Part shown: in pieces, positions 1-8,387 of the stretch
How the letters are laid out: each line of letters opens with the position of its first letter
Numbering within the stretch: the first letter of the stretch is position 1
Origin: Micromonospora zingiberis
Lineage (GTDB): Bacteria; Actinomycetota; Actinomycetes; Mycobacteriales; Micromonosporaceae
Direction: 5' to 3'
Length of the DNA stretch: 64,000 nt
NCBI RefSeq assembly: GCF_004331455.1
Contig: NZ_SJJR01000001.1
Span: forward strand, 186,001-250,000
Notes under the pieces: model-generated
What the model saw: only the letters and a program-made list of their open reading frames with translations
What the model was told of the DNA's origin: nothing
Database searches by the model: none
Program-made: the position numbers and the translations under genes

Positions 1-2255
1 GTGGGCCGGCCGAGTTGGCGGTGTCGCAGCGGCTGTCCGAGACGCTGTCGCTGCGGCCCGGCACCCGGTTACGGCTGACCGGCCCCGGAGGGGTGGCGCA
101 GGCGCAGGTCGTCGGGGTGTTCGATCCGGTCGACGCGGATGATCCGGTCTGGGACGACCTGAAGGTCGGCCTGGAACCGGTCGTTCCGATCGAGGACGGT
201 GAGCCGTACGTCACCCGGGCGGTCACCGACTGGGCGGGACTGGATGGCGTCGCCATGGCCAGCGGTGTCCCGGCGGTGTACAGCTGGCGGTATCGGGTCG
301 ACGAGCACCGGCTGACCACCTCGACGTTGGCGGAGGTCACCGCGGCGGTGGCCGAGACGCGGCGCACCGAGTGGCTGCCGGGTTCGACGGTGCAGACGTC
401 GCTGGACTTCGCGCTGGTCCGCTTCGCCGACCAGTTGAACGCGGTACGGGCGCTGCTGGCCGTGGTGCAGGCCGGGCTGATCGCCAGTCTCCTCGGGCTG
501 ATCCTGTTGGCCGCCCGGCTGGCGGTGCAACGCCGCCGCGACGAGTTGGCGTTGCTGCGGGCGCGGGGCGCGTCGCTGACCGCGATCGGTTGGCGGACCC
601 TCGCCGAGGCGGCGCCGGTGCAGCCGGTGGCCGTGCTGGTCGGCGCGTTGATCGGTAGCCGGATGCCGGGGCGCACCGACGGTGGGCTGTGGCCGCTGGT
701 GCTGCTCGCCCTGTTGACCACCGCCGTGGTGCCGGCGCTGGCGATGTTCTCCGCGCGGCGGGTCGGGACGGTCGCCCGCCGGGCGGATCTGATCCGGCAA
801 CGTCCGTCGGTGCGGCGGCTGACCCTGGAGGCCGGTGTGCTGGTGCTGGCCGTCGTCGGCGTACTGCTGCTGCGCCGTCGTGGTCTCGATGCGGCCGGTG
901 GGGTCGACGCGTACCTCAGTGCGGTGCCGGTGCTGGTCGCGGTCGCCGCCGCACTGGTGGCGATCCGGTTGCTGCCGTGGCCGCTGGGGCTCGCCGGCCG
1001 GCTGGCCGGGCGCGCCCGGGGTGCGCTGCTGTTCCTCGGGGTGGCGCGGGCCGGGCGGGGGGATCCGGTGGCGTTGGGGCCGCTGGCCGTGCTGATCGTC
1101 GCGGTCAGTACGGGGGTGTTCGGTGGGGTGGTGACGACCACCGTGGCGGCCGCCCGGGATCGGGCCGCGACGCTGACCGTGCCGGGCGATGCCCTGCTGA
1201 CCGGGTACGCCTTCACCCCCGACGCCGGTGCCGCGCTGGCCGAGGTGCCGGGGGTGGCGGCGGTGGCCCGGGTGTGGGTCGACTCGAACCGGCGGTTGCT
1301 GTCCGACGACGGGCCGCAGGCCCGGCTGCTCGGCCAGGCCCGGGTGCTGGTGGTGGACGGTCCCGCGTTCGCCGAGGTGGTGGCGCACAGCGGCGTCGAC
1401 ATCGACGTGCCGGCCGCGTTGCGGGCCGCCGAGCGGGGCGACGCCGCGGTGCCCGCGGTGGTTTCCCCGCAGGTGGCGGCGGATCTCGGTGACGCGGTGG
1501 TGGCGGCCGACGTGCAGGGCCGGCTCTACGGGTTCCGGGTCGCCGCGGTGGCCGATGACTTCCCCGGCGTCGGGTTGGGCGTGGAACGGTTCGTGGTGCT
1601 GCCGTGGCAGGCGCTACCCGAGTACGCGGACACCCCGATCATCCCGAACCAGTACCTGCTCGCCGGGGACGACATCGATCAGGCGCGGCTGCTGGGTGTC
1701 GCCGACGACGCCCAGCGGCAGCGACAGTCTGCGGTGCTCGGCGTGGCGGTGACCCGGCCGCAGTTGCCGGCGGCGGTGCAGACCTGGCGGGCGTACCGGG
1801 AGGGGTTGGACCGCACCGGCGCCAACGAGGTGCTGACCCTGGCGTTCACCGCCGGTGCGGCCGGTGGGACGGCGTTGGCCGTACTCGCGGTGGGGTTCGC
1901 GGTGGTCGCCGACGCCGGTGGTCGGGGCCGGATGCTGTCCCGGTTGCGCACGCTGGGTCTGTCCGCCGCCCACGGCCGCCGGCTGCTGGTGTACGAGTTG
2001 GTGCCACTGGTGGTGGTCGCGGCGCTGACCGGGGCGGTGGTCGGCGCGGTGCTGCCCCGGATTCTCGGCCCGACGCTCGGGCTGTCCGCGTTCGCGCCGG
2101 GGGTGCCGATCCGTGACCACCTCGATCCGCTGGTCGTGGGCGGGGTGCTGGCGCTGGTGGTACTGGGTCTGGCGGCCGGGCTGCTGGCGGAGAGCCTGGT
2201 GAACCGACGGATGCGCCTCGGTGAGGTGCTGCGTCTGGGAGAGGAGAACGGATGA
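1..2255 (+). CDS. FtsX-family ABC transporter permease, 5' end outside window
   Basis: Membrane subunit of a MacB/LolCDE-like ABC exporter; the reading frame is open to the left edge (first complete codon at position 3), so the N-terminus is missing. About 745 residues are visible. Roughly nine hydrophobic segments can be seen: a group encoded around 440-1150, then a long soluble stretch (about 1150-1800), then three C-terminal helices encoded around 1830-1915, 1985-2060 and 2120-2190. This soluble loop between membrane blocks is usual for FtsX-type permeases. The stop TGA overlaps the ATG of a short leader ORF, and two ATPase genes follow, so the three proteins probably form one transporter. 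The substrate cannot be read from sequence; lipids, peptides or drugs are typical for the family. Confidence 0.85.
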   Translation, partial: GPAELAVSQRLSETLSLRPGTRLRLTGPGGVAQAQVVGVFDPVDADDPVWDDLKVGLEPVVPIEDGEPYVTRAVTDWAGLDGVAMASGVPAVYSWRYRVDEHRLTTSTLAEVTAAVAETRRTEWLPGSTVQTSLDFALVRFADQLNAVRALLAVVQAGLIASLLGLILLAARLAVQRRRDELALLRARGASLTAIGWRTLAEAAPVQPVAVLVGALIGSRMPGRTDGGLWPLVLLALLTTAVVPALAMFSARRVGTVARRADLIRQRPSVRRLTLEAGVLVLAVVGVLLLRRRGLDAAGGVDAYLSAVPVLVAVAAALVAIRLLPWPLGLAGRLAGRARGALLFLGVARAGRGDPVALGPLAVLIVAVSTGVFGGVVTTTVAAARDRAATLTVPGDALLTGYAFTPDAGAALAEVPGVAAVARVWVDSNRRLLSDDGPQARLLGQARVLVVDGPAFAEVVAHSGVDIDVPAALRAAERGDAAVPAVVSPQVAADLGDAVVAADVQGRLYGFRVAAVADDFPGVGLGVERFVVLPWQALPEYADTPIIPNQYLLAGDDIDQARLLGVADDAQRQRQSAVLGVAVTRPQLPAAVQTWRAYREGLDRTGANEVLTLAFTAGAAGGTALAVLAVGFAVVADAGGRGRMLSRLRTLGLSAAHGRRLLVYELVPLVVVAALTGAVVGAVLPRILGPTLGLSAFAPGVPIRDHLDPLVVGGVLALVVLGLAAGLLAESLVNRRMRLGEVLRLGEENG

Positions 2256-2308
2256 GTGAGCTGGTGGTTCGACAGGGCCGCAGGTGGCGAAGTGGAGCAT
2301 GCTCATGA
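2252..2308 (+). CDS. Candidate 18-aa leader ORF between permease and ATPase
   Basis: ATG at 2252 overlaps the permease stop and is preceded by a strong purine-rich Shine-Dalgarno (GGAGAGGAGA, 2238-2247). It reads 18 codons and stops with a TGA that overlaps the ATG (2305) of the downstream ATPase as ATGA. The peptide is basic and ends GACS. The geometry suggests translational coupling between permease and ATPase. It could instead be a frameshifted remnant of an older ATPase N-terminus. Seen directly: start, SD and overlap. Inferred: that it is translated. Confidence 0.35.
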   Translation: MSELVVRQGRRWRSGACS

Positions 2309-3273
2309 GCCTGGTTCAGGACGTGCCCGACCTGGCGACGCTGCAACAGCGGGCGGCGGAGCGGGCGGCGGCCCGCGCCGGTGGGGCGGAGCGGCTGCGC
2401 GGGCACATCGTCTGCGATGGCCTGGTGCGGATCTTCACCACCGAGGGGGTGGAGGTCGTCGCGTTGCAGGGGCTGGACCTGGTGGTCGACCGGGGTGAGC
2501 TGGTGGCCATCGTGGGGGCGTCGGGTTCCGGCAAGTCCACGGTGCTGAACATCCTGTCCGGGCTGGACACCCCGACCGCGGGGATCGCCCGGGTGGCCGG
2601 CTACGACCTGCTGACGATGTCGGCGCGTAAGCGGTTGCGGTACCGGCGGCACACGGTCGGGTTCGTGTGGCAGCAGACCGGCCGTAACCTGCTGCCCTAT
2701 CTGACCGCGCGGGAGAACGTCGAGCTGCCGATGCGGTTGGCCCGCCGGGGTGGCCGGGCGGGCCGGCGGCGGGCGATGGAACTGCTGGAGATGGTCGGCG
2801 TCGGGTACTGCGCGGATCGCCGGCCGGGACAGATGAGCGGTGGCGAGCAGCAGCGGTGTGCCGTCGCGGTGGCGGTGGCCAACGACCCGGAGGTGCTTTT
2901 CGCCGACGAACCGACCGGTGAGTTGGACGAGGCCACGGCCGCGGAGGTGTTCGGGGCGTTGCGCGCCATCAACGCCGAACTGGGCGTCACCGTCGTGGTG
3001 GTCACCCACGATCCGCAGGTCGCCTCGCAGGTGCGGCGGACCATCGCGATCCGGGACGGGCGGACCGCCTCGGAGGTGCACCGTCGGGCACGGATCGGTG
3101 CCGACGGTGTGGAGGAACTGGTCACCGAGGAGTACGCGGTGCTGGATCGGGCCGGACGGATGCAGTTGCCGGCTGGTTTCGTCGACGCGCTGGCGTTGCG
3201 GGACCGGGTGAAGCTGACCTTGGAGCCGGATCACGTGCAGGTCCGCTCCGGCGAGGAGAGTGGTGCGGCGTGA
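2305..3273 (+). CDS. ABC transporter ATP-binding protein with AbrB-like C-terminal tail
   Basis: ATPase subunit powering the adjacent FtsX-type permease. Walker A GASGSGKST, signature MSGGEQQR and Walker B VLFADEPTGE are intact. I chose ATG 2305 (322 aa) because GGAG at 2294-2297 is well spaced and the preceding mini-ORF ends in an ATGA overlap here; GTG 2284 or ATG 2299 are alternatives. After the nucleotide-binding domain there is an unusual extension of about 60 residues containing DRAGRMQLP followed by a pattern like a swapped-hairpin AbrB/SpoVT DNA-binding motif (LRDRVKLTLEPDHVQVR). That extension is not part of a standard LolD/MacB ATPase; its role is unknown. Confidence 0.85.
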   Translation: MSLVQDVPDLATLQQRAAERAAARAGGAERLRGHIVCDGLVRIFTTEGVEVVALQGLDLVVDRGELVAIVGASGSGKSTVLNILSGLDTPTAGIARVAGYDLLTMSARKRLRYRRHTVGFVWQQTGRNLLPYLTARENVELPMRLARRGGRAGRRRAMELLEMVGVGYCADRRPGQMSGGEQQRCAVAVAVANDPEVLFADEPTGELDEATAAEVFGALRAINAELGVTVVVVTHDPQVASQVRRTIAIRDGRTASEVHRRARIGADGVEELVTEEYAVLDRAGRMQLPAGFVDALALRDRVKLTLEPDHVQVRSGEESGAA

Positions 3274-3337
3274 ACGCGAACCATCGACGCGGTGCCGGGT
3301 GGGTGCCGGCCGGCGGCGTGCCAGGTGAGGTGGCGGC

Positions 3338-4036
3338 GTGAGCGAGGATCTGGTCCGGGTGCAGGGTCTGTGCCGCGACTATGGCAGCGGTGACCGGGTG
3401 GTCCACGCGCTGCGGGACGTGTCGCTGCGGGCCGGGCGGGGTGAACTGGTCGCGGTGCGGGGTCGTTCGGGGGCGGGCAAGACCACCCTGCTGAATTTGA
3501 TCGGTGGCCTGGACCGGCCCACCGCAGGACGGGTGTGGGTGGCCGGTCACGAGGTGACCGCGGCCGGTGAGCGGGATCTGCTGCGGCTGCGGCGCGACGA
3601 CATCGGGTTCGTGTTCCAGTCGTTCGGGCTGATCCCGATCCTGTCCGCGGCGGAGAACGTGGGGGTGCCGATGCGGCTGGCGAAGGTGCCGGCCGCGCAG
3701 CGCGAGGAGCGGGTGTCGGTGCTGCTGGAGATGGTCGGGCTGGGCGGTCATGCCGCGCAGCGGCCGTACGAGCTGTCCGGTGGCCAGCAGCAGCGGGTGG
3801 CGATCGCGCGGGCGCTGGCCAACGATCCGGCGCTGCTGATCGCCGACGAGCCCACCGGTCAGTTGGACTCGGAGACCGGCCGGGCGGTGATGGACCTGCT
3901 GCGGGCGGTGGTGCGCGCTCGCGGGATGACCGCGCTGGTGGCGACCCACGATCCGACCCTGGTGGAGTTGGCCGACCGGGTGCTGGTGCTGCGTGACGGG
4001 CGGCTCGTCGAGTCCACCGAGCCGGTCCCGGTGTGA
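3338..4036 (+). CDS. LolD/MacB-type ABC transporter ATP-binding protein
   Basis: Second ATPase of the exporter cluster, 232 aa, a normal length for a stand-alone LolD/MacB nucleotide-binding subunit. Walker [11 protein letters not shown]-loop around VFQSFGL, signature LSGGQQQR and Walker [10 protein letters not shown] with a following H-loop (VATHD) are all present. It starts at GTG 3338, 64 bases after the first ATPase. Having two different ATPases beside one permease suggests a heterodimeric motor, or a second permease gene upstream of the window. The stop TGA (4034-4036) abuts the stop of the opposite-strand gene, forming TGATCA with no intergenic space. Confidence 0.85.
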   Translation: MSEDLVRVQGLCRDYGSGDRVVHALRDVSLRAGRGELVAVRGRSGAGKTTLLNLIGGLDRPTAGRVWVAGHEVTAAGERDLLRLRRDDIGFVFQSFGLIPILSAAENVGVPMRLAKVPAAQREERVSVLLEMVGLGGHAAQRPYELSGGQQQRVAIARALANDPALLIADEPTGQLDSETGRAVMDLLRAVVRARGMTALVATHDPTLVELADRVLVLRDGRLVESTEPVPV

Positions 4037-4525
4037 TCAGTACGGGTCGCCGCAGACCCGCCAGCCGCCGTCCTCCCGCACCACCGACAGGTCACGTTGT
4101 TCGCTGCTGCCGCTGTCGCGGGTCAGCCGTACGGTGACGGTGCCGTACGGCCGGCCGGCGCGGGTGGCCACCGACACGTCCAGGATCTCGTAGTCGCGCA
4201 CCACCGGTGGGGTGCGTACCCAGCTGGTGAAGCCGAGTTCGCTCCACCGGCCCCGGGCGTCGGTGCAGAGGTGCTCGTACGCGCCGTCGGTGTCGCCGGC
4301 GGTGACCTGCCGGAGGAATCCCTCGGCGGTTTCCCGGACCGGGCCGGCGGCCTGCGTGACCACCTGTATGTTCCAGGCGCCCAGCCCGGCGACGCCGACA
4401 CAGCACAGGGCGACCCCGATCCCGGCGAAGGCGAGGCCAGCCCGCAGCGGGTGGCGTTGCCGGGCCGGTCTGCTCCACGGCTGCGCAGCGCCCACATCAT
4501 CAGACGGTAGAGAATCAGCCGGCAC
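4037..4525 (-). CDS. Membrane-anchored hypothetical protein, NTF2/DUF4878-like
   Basis: A 162-aa protein with a charged N-terminus, one transmembrane helix at about residues 30-52, and an extracytoplasmic domain of about 100 residues. The domain begins with a helical AEGFLRQVTAGDTDGAYEHL stretch and ends in beta-rich sequence with a tryptophan (GGWRVCGDPY). This pattern fits the NTF2-like DUF4878/lumazine-binding-like proteins common in actinobacteria, which have no assigned reaction. It starts at GTG 4525, 46 bases downstream of the integrase on the same strand. Family placement is by pattern only. Confidence 0.6.
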   Translation of the reverse strand: MPADSLPSDDVGAAQPWSRPARQRHPLRAGLAFAGIGVALCCVGVAGLGAWNIQVVTQAAGPVRETAEGFLRQVTAGDTDGAYEHLCTDARGRWSELGFTSWVRTPPVVRDYEILDVSVATRAGRPYGTVTVRLTRDSGSSEQRDLSVVREDGGWRVCGDPY

Positions 4526-4571
4526 GGCGGGCGGAAAGCCGCCGTCGACGATGGTGCGGTGCCGCCGGTGG

Positions 4572-5570
4572 TCAGCTGCGGCGGCGGGCGCGGGCGGCCC
4601 AGATGGCGTACGCCGGGTCGCGGTCGAGGTTGTGCCGGTCCCGGTCGTAGCGGCGGGTGGTGCGTGGGTCGGCGTGACCCATCGCGTCCTGCACGTCCTC
4701 CAGTGGTACTCCCTCGGCGCGGGCGGTGGTGGCGAAGGCGTGGCGCAGCGAGTGTGGCGACAGGTGCGCCCACGCCGCTATCTGGGCGCTGCGGGCGAGC
4801 CGGCGGACCAGTCGGAACACCGAGTGCCGGTCCAGGCGTGCGCCGCTGGCGGTGACCAGCAGTGGGCCGGCGAGCCGGTGCACGTCCACGCCCTGGGTGG
4901 CGGCCCGCTCGACCAGGTACGTGTCGACGGCGTGTGCGGTGGAGGGGGTCAGGGCGCGGCGGCGGGCCTTGCCGCCCTTGCCGGTGAAGCGGACGCTGCG
5001 GTGTCCCCGCTCCGCGCCGAGGTCGGTGATGTCCAGCGCGACCAGTTCCCCGACCCGTAGCCCGAGGTCGGCGAGCAGGGCGATGGCGGCCCGGTTGCGG
5101 GCGGCGGTCGGCCCGGTGTCGGCTTCGGCGGCGGCGAGCAGCGCGTCGACCTCGTCGGGGCTCAGGCCCACGGTGGCGGAGTGGTCGCGGTCGACCCGGG
5201 GCCGGTCGGCGTCGGCGACCGGGTTGGTGTCGACCGCCCGCAGCTTGACCAGGAAGTCGTACCAGCTGGACAGGGCGGACAGTCGGCGGGCCACGGTCGC
5301 CGGGGTCAGCGGGCGACCGGTGCGCGCGACCAGGGTGGCTTCCAACGTTCGCGCGTACTCGTTGACGTGCAGGAAGTTCACCCGTAGGGGGTCGAGGTGG
5401 CGGTTGGTGCACCAGGCCAGCCAGTGGGCGACGTCGCGTCGGTAGGCGTCGCGGGTGTGTTCGCTGAGTCGCCGGTTGCGCAGCCACGCCTCGGTGACGG
5501 CGATCGGACCACCGGGCAGGGCGGGGTGGTCCGGTGGGCGGAACAGTACCGGGGTGTCGTGCGCGGGCAT
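4572..5570 (-). CDS. Tyrosine recombinase / phage-type integrase
   Basis: Site-specific recombinase of 332 aa. An N-terminal SAM-like core-binding domain (about residues 22-110) precedes the catalytic domain. The catalytic set is complete: Arg172 (GLRVGEL), Lys198 or Lys201 (GKGGKARR), His273 and Arg276 (HSLRH), His299 (MGHADPR) and the nucleophile Tyr308. It starts at ATG 5570. No excisionase, att repeat, tRNA or phage gene is visible nearby, so it is an isolated integrase or a domesticated XerC/D-like enzyme rather than part of an obvious element. A 36-bp palindrome lies just upstream. Confidence 0.85.
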   Translation of the reverse strand: MPAHDTPVLFRPPDHPALPGGPIAVTEAWLRNRRLSEHTRDAYRRDVAHWLAWCTNRHLDPLRVNFLHVNEYARTLEATLVARTGRPLTPATVARRLSALSSWYDFLVKLRAVDTNPVADADRPRVDRDHSATVGLSPDEVDALLAAAEADTGPTAARNRAAIALLADLGLRVGELVALDITDLGAERGHRSVRFTGKGGKARRRALTPSTAHAVDTYLVERAATQGVDVHRLAGPLLVTASGARLDRHSVFRLVRRLARSAQIAAWAHLSPHSLRHAFATTARAEGVPLEDVQDAMGHADPRTTRRYDRDRHNLDRDPAYAIWAARARRRS

Positions 5571-5639
5571 GTGAAAAAGGTTCTCAGCCGTCGGGCTGGT
5601 TCACGATCAGGCGCGCCGGCACGCATGATCAAACCGTCC

Positions 5640-5675
5640 CCGAGACCGGTGGTGGCGCGCCACCACCGGTCTCGG
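5640..5675. terminator. 36-bp perfect palindrome between integrase and DUF6069 gene
   Basis: Positions 5640-5675 read identically on both strands, with arms CCGAGACCGGTGGTGGCG either side of the centre. It sits 3 bases beyond the stop of the DUF6069 gene and 70 bases upstream of the integrase start, so the simplest role is a rho-independent terminator without a clear U-tract. A recombinase-binding site is a second possibility given the neighbour. Confidence 0.6.
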
Positions 5676-5678
5676 TGC

Positions 5679-6095
5679 TCAGTGGTCCCGCTTCGGCAGC
5701 AGGGCGATCAACGCGCCCGGCACCGCCAGGTGCATCACGCCCAGGGCGATCTTGGCTCCGGCGGTGGCGTCGACCTGGAGCAGGGGCGCGAAGGACAGCA
5801 GGGTCACCGCCAGCGCGAGGCTGAACCAGATGGCGGTGGCGCGGCGGCCGGCGATCCGCTCCAGGACGGCCAACGCCGCCCAGCCCAGCAGCGCCGAGCC
5901 GAGGGAGACCACGAGGACCGCGCCCAGGTTGATCACGGTCACCGGCTGGTCCGGGGCGCGTACCGCGTAGTCGACGCCGCCCAGCGCGCCGACGAGCCAG
6001 ATGACGGCGCAGGCGGCGACGGCGGCGATCACGCCGAGCGCGCGACGACGTACGGGCGAGACGGTGCGGACGGCTTCCACGACGGTGCCGGTCAT
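5679..6095 (-). CDS. DUF6069 family membrane protein
   Basis: A 138-aa integral membrane protein with four hydrophobic segments, at about residues 20-40, 53-75, 85-105 and 112-132. This matches small actinobacterial DUF6069 proteins of unknown function. I chose ATG 6095 because a GAGGAG motif lies just upstream (6101-6106); an upstream in-frame extension has no such site. It lies downstream of a MarR-type gene on the same strand. The intervening region holds an inverted repeat, so MarR control is likely (inference). Confidence 0.65.
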   Translation of the reverse strand: MTGTVVEAVRTVSPVRRRALGVIAAVAACAVIWLVGALGGVDYAVRAPDQPVTVINLGAVLVVSLGSALLGWAALAVLERIAGRRATAIWFSLALAVTLLSFAPLLQVDATAGAKIALGVMHLAVPGALIALLPKRDH

Positions 6096-6136
6096 GGCCA
6101 CTCCTCGATCGGGGAGAACAATAACGCGACCGTACC

Positions 6137-6160
6137 AGATAGTCCCGATCAAGACTATCT
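6137..6160. promoter_or_regulatory. Candidate MarR operator
   Basis: Perfect inverted repeat AGATAGTC-N8-GACTATCT in the AT-richer gap between the MarR gene and the DUF6069 gene it precedes. MarR dimers typically bind such palindromes over a promoter. The site is observed; the binding partner is inferred. Confidence 0.55.
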
Positions 6161-6228
6161 GCGACTGGACAATAAGGGGCGGCCCGGGTGCGGTGGTACC
6201 GCCCCAGGCCGCCCGTCGGTAGCGCCGG

Positions 6229-6699
6229 CTAACAGACCGAGCCGGCCGTCCCACACGCGCCGGCACCGGAGAGCCGCTCGCCGACCAGCCGCTGGACCGC
6301 GCGGAGAAACACCTCACGCTCCGCCTCGGGCAGCGCGGCGAGCACGTCCTGTTCGAGCCGCGCGGCGATCTCCTGGGCCTGGTCGAGGATCCGCTCCCCC
6401 GGCGGGGTCACCTCCACCAGCCGGGCCCGCCGGTCGGTCGGCGACGGAACCCGCCGGACCAGGCCAGCCGCCTCCAGCTGATCGAGGGTCACCACCATGG
6501 TGGTCTTGTCCACCCCGCACAGCTCACCGATCTGCCGCTGGGTCAGACCACCGACCCGGGCCCGCGCCAGCACACAGTGCGCCCGGGGAGAGATGCCAAG
6601 CTCGGCCAGGCCCGCGGCGTGCTCCGCGCGCAGGGCGTGACTGGCCCAACTGAGCAGGAACATCAGATCCGACGGGCGACCTGGCGACGGGGAGGTCAT
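6229..6699 (-). CDS. MarR family transcriptional regulator
   Basis: A 156-aa winged-helix repressor of normal MarR length. The recognition region LTQRQIGELCGVDKTTMVVT (about residues 52-71) is followed by the wing with the conserved DRR motif (PSPTDRRARLVEVT). The C-terminal dimer helix ends with two cysteines (ACGTAGSVC), a possible redox handle though not a known signature. It is followed on the same strand by the DUF6069 membrane protein and an inverted-repeat operator. MarR proteins commonly sense small aromatic or oxidising compounds; the ligand here is unknown. Confidence 0.85.
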   Translation of the reverse strand: MTSPSPGRPSDLMFLLSWASHALRAEHAAGLAELGISPRAHCVLARARVGGLTQRQIGELCGVDKTTMVVTLDQLEAAGLVRRVPSPTDRRARLVEVTPPGERILDQAQEIAARLEQDVLAALPEAEREVFLRAVQRLVGERLSGAGACGTAGSVC

Positions 6700-6784
6700 C
6701 CTCTGAGGTTAACAAGATGTTCCGGGTCGGGATCGTTGCCCGGTCACGGACTCGGGGCACCGCCGCGGGCCGATCTGGCGGACA

Positions 6785-8332
6785 ATGGGCGTCGTGACAA
6801 CGCCGACGGCACCCCCGGTCAGCGTGGACGCCACCCGACCGGCACCATCCGCACCCGGACCACGGGCCACCGGCCCGTGGCTGATCGCCGCGACGGTCAC
6901 GGCGCTGCTGCTGACGCTGGCGCCACGCTACGGCTACCACCGCGACGAACTGTACTTCCTGCTCGCCGGGCGCCACCTCGACTGGGGTTACGTGGACCAG
7001 GGACCACTGGTGCCCGCCCTGGCCCGGCTGGTCGACACGGTCGCACCGGACAGTCTGCTCGCCCTGCGTACACCGTCGGCACTGCTGGCCGCCGGCGCGG
7101 TGCTGCTGGTCGCGGCGCTCGCCCGGCAGTTCGGCGCCGGCCGGGGCGCGCAGACGCTCGCCGCTCTGCTCGGCGGCGCGTCCGGAATCGTGCTGGCCAG
7201 CGGCCACCTGCTCAGCACCACCACCGTCGACCTGGTGATCTGGCTCGCCGCCGCGCTGGGCACGGTACGACTGCTGCGCAGCGGCGACAGCCGGTGGGCG
7301 CTGGCCGTCGGTGCGGTACTCGGCGTCGGCATGCTCAACAAGCTGCTGCCCGCGTTGCTTGCCGTGGGCCTGCTCGTCGGGTTGGCGATCGCCGGGCCAC
7401 GCCGGCTGCTGCGCGACCGGAACGTGCTGTTGGCCGCCGGGCTCTTCGTGCTGCTCGCGGCCCCGACCCTGGCCTGGCAGGCGGTCAACGGGTTTCCCCA
7501 GCTCGGGGTCGCCGCCACCATCTCCGGTGGCGACAGCTCCTACAGCGGCCGGCTCGACGCCCTGTTCCTCCAGTTCGTGATCATCAGTCCGTTCGTTGTA
7601 CCGATCTGGGTGGCTGGTCTGATCGTGCTGCTGCGCCACCCGACGTGGCGCGGCTACCGGCCGCTGGGCTGGGCGTGGCTGGTCGTCACCGGTGTCGTGC
7701 TGCTCGCCGGCGGCAAGGGCTACTACCCCGCCCCGCTGCTGCTGGTGTTGACCGCCGCCGGCGCGGTCGTCGCCGCCGGTTGGGCCACGCGCGGCCGGAC
7801 CCGGGCGCGGCGCGCGTTGTTGGCGGCCGTCGTGGCACTCACCGCCGTCAGCAACATGGTGCTGCTGCTGCCGACCTTGCCGGCCGACCGGCTGCCCGGC
7901 TTCGTGGTGGCGGTCAACTACGACGCGGGCGAAACCATCGGCTGGCCGGCGTTCACCGATTCGCTCGCCGTCGTGCACCGGCAACTGCCCGCCGACGAGC
8001 AGAACCGGGCGGTGATCCTCACCGGCAACTACGGCGAGGCCGGCGCGGTCGCCCGCTACGGCCCGCAGCGCGGCCTGCCCGCCGCCTACTCGGGCCACAA
8101 CAGCATGGCCGACTTCGGACGGCCACCGGCCGGCGCCGACGTGGTGATCGCCGTCGGCTGGCAGCGCCCCGACCAGTTGCGGACGTGGTTCACCGACGTG
8201 ACCCTGGCCGGCCGGGTGGATCAGCGGGTGTCGGTGGACAACGACGAGAACGGCGGGCCGATCTGGCTGTGCCGTGGGCTGCGTCGTCCGTGGGCCGAGA
8301 TCTGGGCGACCGAGGTACGCCACACCGGGTGA
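6785..8332 (+). CDS. GT39/ArnT-like membrane glycosyltransferase
   Basis: A 515-aa polytopic membrane enzyme of the PMT/ArnT fold, which moves sugars from a polyprenyl-phosphate carrier to an extracytoplasmic acceptor. The first luminal loop holds the typical acidic pair Asp54-Glu55 in YHRDELYF, followed by GYVDQGPL. Around ten to twelve hydrophobic segments follow, then a soluble C-terminal domain of about 150 residues with TGNYGEAGAV. The acceptor (protein, lipid or cell-wall glycan) is not evident. It lies 55 bases upstream of the FkbM methyltransferase on the same strand, so the two may act on one surface molecule. Confidence 0.8.
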   Translation: MGVVTTPTAPPVSVDATRPAPSAPGPRATGPWLIAATVTALLLTLAPRYGYHRDELYFLLAGRHLDWGYVDQGPLVPALARLVDTVAPDSLLALRTPSALLAAGAVLLVAALARQFGAGRGAQTLAALLGGASGIVLASGHLLSTTTVDLVIWLAAALGTVRLLRSGDSRWALAVGAVLGVGMLNKLLPALLAVGLLVGLAIAGPRRLLRDRNVLLAAGLFVLLAAPTLAWQAVNGFPQLGVAATISGGDSSYSGRLDALFLQFVIISPFVVPIWVAGLIVLLRHPTWRGYRPLGWAWLVVTGVVLLAGGKGYYPAPLLLVLTAAGAVVAAGWATRGRTRARRALLAAVVALTAVSNMVLLLPTLPADRLPGFVVAVNYDAGETIGWPAFTDSLAVVHRQLPADEQNRAVILTGNYGEAGAVARYGPQRGLPAAYSGHNSMADFGRPPAGADVVIAVGWQRPDQLRTWFTDVTLAGRVDQRVSVDNDENGGPIWLCRGLRRPWAEIWATEVRHTG

Positions 8333-8387
8333 CCGCCGCCCACACGTACGGCCATGACCGGCCGCGTCGGCGGGCTAAGGTGCTGCG

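Noticed and set aside
1846..3234. Long open frames antisense to the ABC exporter genes, and similar antisense or shifted frames across the window
   Set aside because: They lie opposite genes with clear motifs, are rich in Arg, Pro, His or Gly, and show no family pattern. They are the usual effect of high GC in the third codon position.
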